This document shows, piece after piece, positions 53,563 to 59,238 of a DNA stretch of 59,238 nucleotides (position 1 is the first letter of the stretch; each line of letters starts with the position of its first letter). Source of the stretch: Bacteroidota bacterium (GTDB lineage: Bacteria > Bacteroidota > Bacteroidia > B-17B0 > Aurantibacillaceae); the NCBI GenBank assembly GCA_018267475.1, contig JAFDYI010000029.1, positions 1 through 59,238 on the forward strand. The letters run 5' to 3'. A model generated the notes under the pieces. That model did no database searches. It saw only the letters and a program-made list of their open reading frames with translations, and was not told where the DNA came from. The translations under genes and the position numbers were made by a program.

Positions 53563-54848
53563 ACCAACTCTTCCACATCGGTTGTTTTAGCAACAGCCGA
53601 GGGCGCTATGTTGTGTTGGTTTGGTCCCTTTTTAGCTACGTATTGATTGATAAGATACATTAAAACAACCGTAACCAAAACCGAACCCACCACTACGTAT
53701 CCCACTACAGGGTACCGTTCTAAAAAACCATCGGGGCGTTGCAGTACAATAAGTCCGGCTACATAAGCTGCCACTCCTCCCGATATTTGTTGAACCGATG
53801 AGGTAATGCTCATAAAAGCGCCTCTATCTTGCTGATCGGGCACGGCCGACATGAGTGCTTGAGCCGAAATCATACGAGAAGAAATGCCAATAAATAAAAT
53901 CACATTTAACAAGATAACCAACCAAAGCGGCGTGATAGAAAGTTGAGTGTAAATAAGTATCATAGCAGAAGCCAGCACCGAGCCTATTACAAACATTTTG
54001 TATTTCCCAAAAGTATCACTCAGCTTTCCGGTAATGGGGCCAAATATCATCGAAAAAATACCGGTAATTAAATACAACATAGGCAGCTGTTCTAAACTGA
54101 TGCCCAAATTGTGTGTACTAAAAGCACTGGCAAAAGGCATCAACATAAAGCCTCCGGTAGCTAAAAAAACCGTAGCCAAAAATCCTTTTATATACACCGG
54201 CTTGGATATGGTTTGGGTTAAATGCCGAAAAGCACTTGTATCGCTTTTTATTTTTAAATGTTCGTTTACGGGTTTCATATACAGTACAATAAAAACACCC
54301 ACTACCAAGCTAACACCTACTATAAGCATAAAAGGCGAATGCCAGCCATAATGATTGGCTAAATAAAGGCCGATAGGAATACCCAAAATTTGACTGGCAG
54401 CAAAAGCCATTTGCACAAAACCCATAACCCGTCCACGCATGCTTAACGAAAACAAATCGGTAACAATGGCCATGGTAATAGAGCCAATAACGCCACCAAA
54501 AATACCGGTAACAATGCGTGCCACAAGCAGTAAATGATAATTAGGAGCCAAACCGCAAAACAACGTGCCTATTAAAAAACCGGTATAAAAAAACAGCAAC
54601 AATTTTTTTCTGTCAAACTTATCGGCGAAACCCGCCGCCAATATCCCCGATAGGCCGGCACTAAAAGCATACGCCGAAACAACTAAGCCAAACTGCTGGG
54701 TATTTATATGTAAGGTATCCAACAAAATAACTCCTAAGGGAGAGAGTACCATAAAATCTAAAATAATGGTAAACTGCAAAAAAGCCAATAGGGCAATAAT
54801 AAAAACTTGGTAGCGGCTAAACGTTTCTTTTGGTACATTTGATTTCAT
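53559..54848 (-). CDS. MFS transporter
   Basis: Major facilitator of 429 aa with twelve predicted helices. The loop 2-3 motif is GFADKFDRKKLLLF and helix 5 region has GIPIGLYLANHYGWHSPF, typical of drug:H+ antiporter-like transporters (AraJ/YdhP type); substrate unknown. The frame is open two codons further to a GTG at 54854, but that codon abuts a TACTTTCG -7-like box (54861-54854 minus); the ATG at 54848 is preferred, leaving 5 nt between box and start and thus a leaderless message. Confidence 0.88.
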   Translation of the reverse strand: MKSNVPKETFSRYQVFIIALLAFLQFTIILDFMVLSPLGVILLDTLHINTQQFGLVVSAYAFSAGLSGILAAGFADKFDRKKLLLFFYTGFLIGTLFCGLAPNYHLLLVARIVTGIFGGVIGSITMAIVTDLFSLSMRGRVMGFVQMAFAASQILGIPIGLYLANHYGWHSPFMLIVGVSLVVGVFIVLYMKPVNEHLKIKSDTSAFRHLTQTISKPVYIKGFLATVFLATGGFMLMPFASAFSTHNLGISLEQLPMLYLITGIFSMIFGPITGKLSDTFGKYKMFVIGSVLASAMILIYTQLSITPLWLVILLNVILFIGISSRMISAQALMSAVPDQQDRGAFMSITSSVQQISGGVAAYVAGLIVLQRPDGFLERYPVVGYVVVGSVLVTVVLMYLINQYVAKKGPNQHNIAPSAVAKTTDVEELV

Positions 54849-54853
54849 GAGCA

Positions 54854-54861
54854 CGAAAGTA
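54854..54861 (-). promoter_or_regulatory. -7 box of the MFS gene
   Basis: TACTTTCG (minus), one base off TAnnTTTG, 5 nt before the ATG at 54848. Confidence 0.45.
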
Positions 54862-55163
54862 GGCTACGTATCTTACATAGCCAAATACAGTTAGGTAAGC
54901 GGCCCCTTAACAGCAGGTGAAATGCCTTTATTAGAGGGTAAACCTTTATGGTAAAAAAATAAGCTGGTACGGCAGGTGTGTTTACCTAGGAAATAAAAAA
55001 CTATTTTTTATACTGACATAAGGGCTGATTTATTCAGTTTTTTATGTCATAAAAGAGTACAAAAAAAGTAAAAATAGCTTTGCTTCAATTGGCATATTGT
55101 TTGATATATTTAAAAGTAGTTAAAAAAAAGTATCTTTGTACTCACTAAAAAACAAAATAAAAA
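54862..55163. other. Divergent spacer with an inverted repeat
   Basis: About 300 bases without a gene. It holds TGACATAA / TTATGTCA (55014-55021 and 55042-55049) around a small nested stem CTGA..TCAG (55025-55037), about 80 nt upstream of the Bax-inhibitor promoter. Confidence 0.5.
55131..55138 (+). promoter_or_regulatory. -7 box of the Bax-inhibitor-1 family gene
   Basis: TATCTTTG, exact TAnnTTTG match, 25 nt before the ATG. Confidence 0.65.
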
Positions 55164-55904
55164 ATGGAAAATTTCAGAAAAACCGATGTAAATGATTTTA
55201 TTGATGCAACCAATCAAACAAAGTCCAGAACGCTTATAAACGCTGCTTTTGGTTGGATGTTTGCTGCCTTGGGCATCTCGGCCGTATTTGCTGTATTGTT
55301 CGGCTTTAACGAATCGCTGCTGGCTAATTTATACAGCGTAAACCCCGAAACCAACCGCGCTAGTCTTTCTGTGTTGGGCTGGGTAGTTATGTTGGCGCCT
55401 ATTGGCTTTGTATTGGCTATGGGTTTGGGCTGGCAAAAATTTTCAATGCCGGTATTGCTCACCTTGTTTGTAGCCTATAGTGCGGTAAACGGCATTAGCT
55501 TAAGCTTTATTTTCTTGGCATACAGCTTAGGCACTATTTACAAAGTGTTTATATCTACCTCTTTGTTGTTTGGTTTTATGGCTTTTTTAGGTGCCACCAC
55601 CAAAACCGACTTAACTAAAATGGGTTCGTTTTTAATGATGGCTTTGTTGGGCATGATTATAGCTTCGCTGATAAATATGTTTACCAAAAGCCCCGCTATG
55701 GATTATATCATCAGCATTATCGGTGTTATTGTATTTACCGGATTAACCGCTTATGATGTGCAAAAAATAAAAAATTTAGAACATGAATTTGAAGGCGAAT
55801 CAAGAGCCAAAATGGGTTTGATGGGCGCCCTTACTTTATATTTAGATTTCATCAACTTATTTTTGTTTTTATTACGCTTGTTTGGAGCCGGAAAAAGAGA
55901 TTAA
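55164..55904 (+). CDS. Bax inhibitor-1/YccA family membrane protein
   Basis: Polytopic inner-membrane protein of 246 aa with seven hydrophobic helices and the family signature in the last third: ITALTAYDVQKIK-like FTGLTAYDVQKIKNL, then LYLDFINLFLFLLRLFG at the C-terminus. BI-1 homologues act as pH-sensitive calcium leak channels (YetJ) or bind FtsH (YccA); which applies here is unknown. Single gene with its own promoter and terminator. Confidence 0.93.
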   Translation: MENFRKTDVNDFIDATNQTKSRTLINAAFGWMFAALGISAVFAVLFGFNESLLANLYSVNPETNRASLSVLGWVVMLAPIGFVLAMGLGWQKFSMPVLLTLFVAYSAVNGISLSFIFLAYSLGTIYKVFISTSLLFGFMAFLGATTKTDLTKMGSFLMMALLGMIIASLINMFTKSPAMDYIISIIGVIVFTGLTAYDVQKIKNLEHEFEGESRAKMGLMGALTLYLDFINLFLFLLRLFGAGKRD

Positions 55905-55923
55905 AAACGCCTCCTTTTTACAC

Positions 55924-55958
55924 AAAGCTCTTTAACCGAAATGTTAAAGGGCTTTTTT
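55924..55958 (+). terminator. Rho-independent terminator of the Bax-inhibitor-1 family gene
   Basis: Stem AAAGCTCTTTAAC / GTTAAAGGGCTTT with one G-T pair, 6-nt loop and a T run. Confidence 0.85.
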
Positions 55959-55974
55959 GTTGCAGAAGTTTGTC

Positions 55975-55982
55975 TATCTTTG
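55975..55982 (+). promoter_or_regulatory. -7 box of the unknown membrane protein gene
   Basis: TATCTTTG, exact consensus, 8 nt before the TTG at 55991. Confidence 0.6.
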
Positions 55983-55990
55983 TTGTTCCT

Positions 55991-56659
55991 TTGCATTTTA
56001 AAGAAAAAATACAGATTTTTATTTTTGGCTTATCGGTTGGTTTATTGGCCGGCTGTTTGTTTTTTATTTTTAAGTTAGATTCTTTTGTGCGCAGGTTGGA
56101 CATTAATTTATTAAGTCAAAAAACAAAAATAACAGAGCAAGTAATAGAACATGCTGCCGAAAAAGAATCACTGCAAACACCAGAAAAAAAAATACCTAAG
56201 GCAGCCCCCGATAAAAAAGAAATTAAAAGCAATTCTGTTTTTTCTTTTAATAATATAAACGACAGCGCCTATACTGGAAGCGAAAAATACGAAGTACTAA
56301 AAGAAGAACTGATAAGCGTAAAAAATTTATATGTAAAAACACTGGTTCCCAACCCTAAAACAAGCGAAGCCGATTCCTTAGCAGCCTCTTTAGCCGAAGT
56401 AAAAACACCCGAAGCAGACGATTTTTTTATGATAGAATTTTGGAAAACGCCACTTAACTCAAAAGGCTATAAAATGACGCGCAGCCGCTTACTGATATAT
56501 GGCTATTTAGAAAAACCCGACTTAGCTTTAGTAAAAAAAGACGACCTGTATTACCTGCGCAACAACAATATGGTGTATAAACTCAGCTACTCTGCCGAGT
56601 TTAAACCCCTTGAACGCAGCACCGATAGCGGGGCCGACCATTTTTTCTCTAAAAATTAA
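55991..56659 (+). CDS. Single-pass membrane protein of unknown function
   Basis: Predicted protein of 222 aa: short cytoplasmic start (HFKEKIQ), one transmembrane helix (about 8-28), then a charged, low-complexity stretch rich in K/E (about 45-85) and a small periplasmic domain (about 140-205, DDFFMIEFWKTPLNSKGYKM and YYLRNNNMVYKLSYSAEFKP). No known domain recognised. The frame is open to 55970, but those codons contain the -7 box, so the TTG at 55991 is the first usable start and the transcript would be leaderless. The Bax-inhibitor terminator lies directly upstream, so it is an independent unit. Confidence 0.72.
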   Translation: MHFKEKIQIFIFGLSVGLLAGCLFFIFKLDSFVRRLDINLLSQKTKITEQVIEHAAEKESLQTPEKKIPKAAPDKKEIKSNSVFSFNNINDSAYTGSEKYEVLKEELISVKNLYVKTLVPNPKTSEADSLAASLAEVKTPEADDFFMIEFWKTPLNSKGYKMTRSRLLIYGYLEKPDLALVKKDDLYYLRNNNMVYKLSYSAEFKPLERSTDSGADHFFSKN

Positions 56660-56666
56660 ATTCGTT

Positions 56667-57044
56667 TTACATTTTATTAAGAGTAGAGGCAAGGCCTTTC
56701 TCTAACGATTCTTGTATGTTTTTGTATAGAGCAGGCTGCGCCCCTACATACACAATATACAGGTGCAATTGCTTGTTTTTTTGTTCCAACTGTTGGTACC
56801 ACGCAGGCTTATACAAGCGGTATGCCTCACGCATCTGCCTTTTCAATTTGTTTCTATCTACTGCTTTTTTGCACCGTTTTTTAGGAACCGAAAACACTAC
56901 ACGACAAGGAGGTTCGTTTGGGTTTTGTACCCATGTGTAAATAAATTTTAAACAAGAATAATGGGTTTGTTTTCCGTGTTTATATAAAAATTCAAGTGCT
57001 GAGTGCCCCCACAAGCGCTCTTCTTTTTTTAGCGTAAAACGCAT
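56667..57044 (-). CDS. rnpA: Ribonuclease P protein component
   Basis: Basic protein of 125 aa that binds the catalytic RNA of RNase P and helps trim the 5' ends of tRNA precursors. Signature features: MRFTLKKEERLWG at the start and the RNR motif in DRNKLKRQMREAYRL. It is not beside rpmH as in many bacteria but is the third gene of an operon after hemD (4-nt gap) and DUF4271. Confidence 0.94.
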   Translation of the reverse strand: MRFTLKKEERLWGHSALEFLYKHGKQTHYSCLKFIYTWVQNPNEPPCRVVFSVPKKRCKKAVDRNKLKRQMREAYRLYKPAWYQQLEQKNKQLHLYIVYVGAQPALYKNIQESLEKGLASTLNKM

Positions 57045-57048
57045 GCTC

Positions 57049-58143
57049 TTAGCGTTTGTTAGCCTCTTTTATATAACCGTCTAAAGCAATGGCCATGTTA
57101 AGGTTTTGTGGATTGGGCGCTGCAATATCAATTCGCAAATTATGTTCGCGCGCTCTCTTCGCTACCGAAGCGCCAAAAACAGCAATACGGGTATTGCCTT
57201 GTTTAAAATTAGGAAAATTTTTAAGTAAGGAATCTATACCGGCAGGGGTAAAAAACACCAACACATCATAAGGTAAAACGCCTTTATAATCGCTTAAATC
57301 AGCGCTTACGGTTCGGTATATAATAGCTTTTTTATATTGCAGTTTTAGCAAGTCAAGCACATCAATTATTTTTTCTCCGCGATGCACATCGGCTACCGGA
57401 AGCAAAAAGTGTTCGTTTTTATTTTTACGCAACGACTCGGCTAAATCGGTTATCGTTCCGTTTCCAAAAAAAATCTTACGCTTGCGATACTGAATGTATC
57501 GTTGCAAGTAGTACGCTATAGAATCGTTTAGACAAAAGTATTTAATCATCTCCGGCACTTTGTAGCGCATCTCTTTGCATACCCTAAAATAATGATCTAC
57601 TGCGTTGCGGCTGGTTAAAATTACAGCACGATGGTCGGTTAAGTTTATTCGTTGTTCTCTAAATTCGCGCGAGGTAACGCCTTCTACTTTTATAAAATGC
57701 CTAAAATCTACTTTTATATTGTGTTTGCGCGATAACTCTACGTATGGGTTTTTATCATCAACGGGCTTGGGTTGCGAAATTAAAAGTGTTTTCACTTTTT
57801 GTTTCACTACTTGCGCATCGGGAAAAGCAGTTTGCGGTGGGCTTGGAGGAATAATAATGGCGGGTTCTTTTTTTACACGAATAACGGTAGAGCCGGCCGG
57901 TATATCCGCCTTTTTTATTTTAGTACTTTTTTTTATGTATTTTTTTGTCGCGGTTTTTTTTGTTGCCGCTTTTTTTACGGGTGCTTTTTTAGTGGTTGTT
58001 TTTTTTACAACCGGCTTTGCCTTTTTTACAACCTTTTTGGCTGCTTTTTTAGTGCTGTTTTTTTTAGATGGTCTGGGTGCAACTTTCTTCCCCTTTTTAA
58101 GAATGCCTTTTTTTGCTTTATGTGCTTTCTTCTTTGTTGCCAT
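57049..58143 (-). CDS. hemD: Uroporphyrinogen-III synthase with a lysine-rich N-terminal extension
   Basis: Protein of 364 aa. Residues about 110-360 are a HemD fold (LLISQPKPVDDKNPYVELS; AVILTSRNAVDHYF; YDVLVFFTPAGIDSLLKNFP; RIAVFGASVAKRA), which closes hydroxymethylbilane to uroporphyrinogen III in haem synthesis. Residues about 1-80 are a histone-H1-like tail of lysine, alanine and threonine (KKAPVKKAATKKTATKK). A GTG near codon 112 would give a HemD of ordinary length, but the ATG at 58143 lies 12 nt after the upstream stop, where an operon start would be expected. Gene order DUF4271-hemD-rnpA is tight. Confidence 0.85.
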   Translation of the reverse strand: MATKKKAHKAKKGILKKGKKVAPRPSKKNSTKKAAKKVVKKAKPVVKKTTTKKAPVKKAATKKTATKKYIKKSTKIKKADIPAGSTVIRVKKEPAIIIPPSPPQTAFPDAQVVKQKVKTLLISQPKPVDDKNPYVELSRKHNIKVDFRHFIKVEGVTSREFREQRINLTDHRAVILTSRNAVDHYFRVCKEMRYKVPEMIKYFCLNDSIAYYLQRYIQYRKRKIFFGNGTITDLAESLRKNKNEHFLLPVADVHRGEKIIDVLDLLKLQYKKAIIYRTVSADLSDYKGVLPYDVLVFFTPAGIDSLLKNFPNFKQGNTRIAVFGASVAKRAREHNLRIDIAAPNPQNLNMAIALDGYIKEANKR

Positions 58144-58155
58144 ACAAATTACGTT

Positions 58156-58887
58156 TTAGTTATGTGTCAATACTTTAATAAAAATAGCCAAGGGTATAAT
58201 TTCAAAAGCGCAAAGGTACAAAATTAAATGGAATATAGAAAATTGATACCGCAGGTAGCCATGCCCCACTATTTTTGCCATGCGCAGCACGTATAAAAAA
58301 GAAAAAAACACGAATGCGCTATAAAAAAGATATTCGCTTGGAATGCGAGTGTAGTGCAAGAGCAAACAAACCACAAGTAAAAAAAAAGCACCGGCGTACG
58401 TATTAAAAGCAAATTGAAAAATACCATCTTCTGAGGCTGTTTTTTCTTTTAATAACAACCCCAACACACGGGTAAAAAAGGTGCGCAGTAAAATAAGAAT
58501 ACCTATGCTGCTGATACAAAGAGGCATGAGCAAGTTGCTTGGTATTTTTTTAAACCAACCTTGATGCACGGCAACTTGACTAAAAAAAATACCGCCACAA
58601 ATCATATAAATTAAAAACAGAGTGATAGAAAACGACCTAAAGAGCGTATGCCCATCGCGCTTGGCTTGCTGCAAAGTGCCGTAGCTTAGTACTACACTCC
58701 ACAACTGAATGTTTTTTTTAGGATACAGCAAGTAAATCCGTACAGCTAAAGTACAGCAAACAAAAAGAAGTATAAAAACAGGAAGGTTGTATTGCACGGT
58801 GCGCATTACGGCTCCCGCTTCAAAAAAACGAGAATTTAGTTCGTTTTCTCTGAAAATACTGGGGTTTATTGTCTGCAATAAAAACAT
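58156..58887 (-). CDS. DUF4271 integral membrane protein
   Basis: Bacteroidota-specific membrane protein of 243 aa with about seven helices; the segment YLFYSAFVFFSFLYVLRMAK and the C-terminal FHLILYLCAFEIIPLAIFIK are typical of DUF4271, a family found next to hemD. Function unknown. The first ATG (58887) or the one at codon 28 (MRTVQYNLPV) could be the start; the longer is kept because a -7 box lies 81 nt further upstream. First gene of the hemD-rnpA operon. Confidence 0.85.
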   Translation of the reverse strand: MFLLQTINPSIFRENELNSRFFEAGAVMRTVQYNLPVFILLFVCCTLAVRIYLLYPKKNIQLWSVVLSYGTLQQAKRDGHTLFRSFSITLFLIYMICGGIFFSQVAVHQGWFKKIPSNLLMPLCISSIGILILLRTFFTRVLGLLLKEKTASEDGIFQFAFNTYAGAFFLLVVCLLLHYTRIPSEYLFYSAFVFFSFLYVLRMAKIVGHGYLRYQFSIFHLILYLCAFEIIPLAIFIKVLTHN

Positions 58888-59238
58888 GAGGGGTAAAGCC
58901 GTGTATGGGTTATTTCATTAGGGGTGTGTTCAAGCTATAAAGGCAACTTGTTTGTTGTTAATCGACTACAAATATACTGGATTTGAACTTAAAAAAACCA
59001 ATCCTGTCTTAAACGTTTTATTAGGATATAGGTATTGTTGATACTACTTGCTTTTTTTTAAGCCTGTGCAGCGAACCTTATGCGCAGTAGGCTGGCAAGG
59101 AGATTTTCTCTTTCATACTTTTTTCTGCCGCAAAAAAGTATGCAAAAAGCCACCACGAAAAACAACGATTATCCTTTTACAAAGGACGCTGAGCGGAGCC
59201 GAAGCGCCCAATTTTTTTTCTTTATACTTTCTTTAAAA
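58888..59238. other. Terminal spacer with promoter and inverted repeat
   Basis: No credible gene. TATATTTG (58976-58969 minus) is a likely -7 box for the DUF4271 operon. To its right an 11-bp inverted repeat at 59114-59142 begins a stretch that looks like a dispersed intergenic repeat cut off by the window edge. Confidence 0.5.
59114..59142. repeat. Perfect inverted repeat, possible dispersed element
   Basis: CATACTTTTTT - CTGCCGC - AAAAAAGTATG: 11-bp arms and a 7-nt loop. The flanking bases (CAAAAAGCCACC..., GGAGCCGAAGCGCCC) look like a noncoding repeat family of Bacteroidota, but only one copy is seen here. Confidence 0.5.

Noticed and set aside
55970-55990. Seven-codon extension of the membrane protein at 55991
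   Set aside because: Its codons contain the TATCTTTG promoter box.
57605-58159. 184-aa frame antisense to hemD
   Set aside because: Open only because the lysine-rich AAA/AAG repeats read as phenylalanine on the other strand; no homology-like pattern.
59048-59236. 62-aa plus-strand frame at the right end
   Set aside because: Runs through an inverted repeat, has an odd composition and no ribosome site; it reads like translated repeat DNA.
1-59238. tRNA, rRNA, CRISPR arrays, phage genes and insertion sequences
   Set aside because: Looked for T-arm and cloverleaf patterns, regularly spaced repeats, transposase or integrase motifs and target duplications by eye; none found.

Overview
The window is a stretch of Bacteroidota chromosome, low in G+C and densely coded. 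Three things point to the phylum. It carries type IX secretion system (T9SS) and gliding genes (porU, porV, a porP/sprF-family gene and gldJ). It encodes secreted proteins with T9SS C-terminal sorting domains. Many genes have a TAnnTTTG -7 promoter box, the element typical of this phylum. A member of the Chitinophagales/Sphingobacteriales type seems plausible, but order or genus cannot be fixed from the sequence. I see no rRNA, tRNA, CRISPR array, phage or insertion sequence.

Layout. 1-5.3 kb (minus): two glycosyltransferases, a UPF0316-type membrane protein, a zinc-ribbon coiled-coil protein and a Nif3-like protein, in two tight gene strings split by a terminator. 5.6-8.8 kb: a lone transhydrogenase alpha subunit, a C-terminal processing protease and a degenerate Rieske-like lipoprotein. 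8.9-14.2 kb (minus): a membrane GT-C/TPR protein, rfbB and an RsmF-type rRNA methyltransferase. 14.3-20 kb (minus): a four-gene operon of a TPR/PD40/SPOR-like envelope protein, a small membrane protein, a YyaL-type thioredoxin-fold protein and a YD-repeat protein. 20.0-20.3 kb: a decayed gene of which only a T9SS sorting tail is left. 20.4-22 kb (minus): an ECF sigma factor followed by a protein that joins an anti-sigma-like N-terminus, one membrane helix and a trypsin-like protease. 22.3-28.9 kb (plus): parC, a cytochrome c/copper monooxygenase-like lipoprotein and pheT. 28.9-33.3 kb: a GT-C glycosyltransferase, a PyrR-like phosphoribosyltransferase and cysD-cysN. 33.3-42.8 kb: the T9SS/gliding cluster porV-porU (minus) and porP/sprF-gldJ-murF (plus). 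42.8-49 kb: a heavy-metal-associated lipoprotein, nuoF plus a short nuoG, an ABC exporter and citrate synthase. 49-51.7 kb: an M43-type metalloprotease, a predicted T9SS cargo. 52-59 kb: rbfA, a LolC/E-type permease, an MFS transporter, a Bax-inhibitor-1 family protein, an unknown membrane protein, and the operon DUF4271-hemD-rnpA.

How the parts fit. PorU (sortase) and PorV (shuttle) process and attach T9SS cargo, the M43 protease is such a cargo, and GldJ and the PorP/SprF protein are further parts of the same machinery. The sigma factor with its protease-bearing anti-sigma-like partner looks like a self-contained envelope sensing unit and is my best candidate for an undescribed system. The second broad pattern is that at least six genes have a -7 box ending only 1-8 bases before the start codon, which predicts leaderless mRNAs. 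The same promoter boxes also show that several longest-ORF starts are too far upstream, and I corrected those starts.
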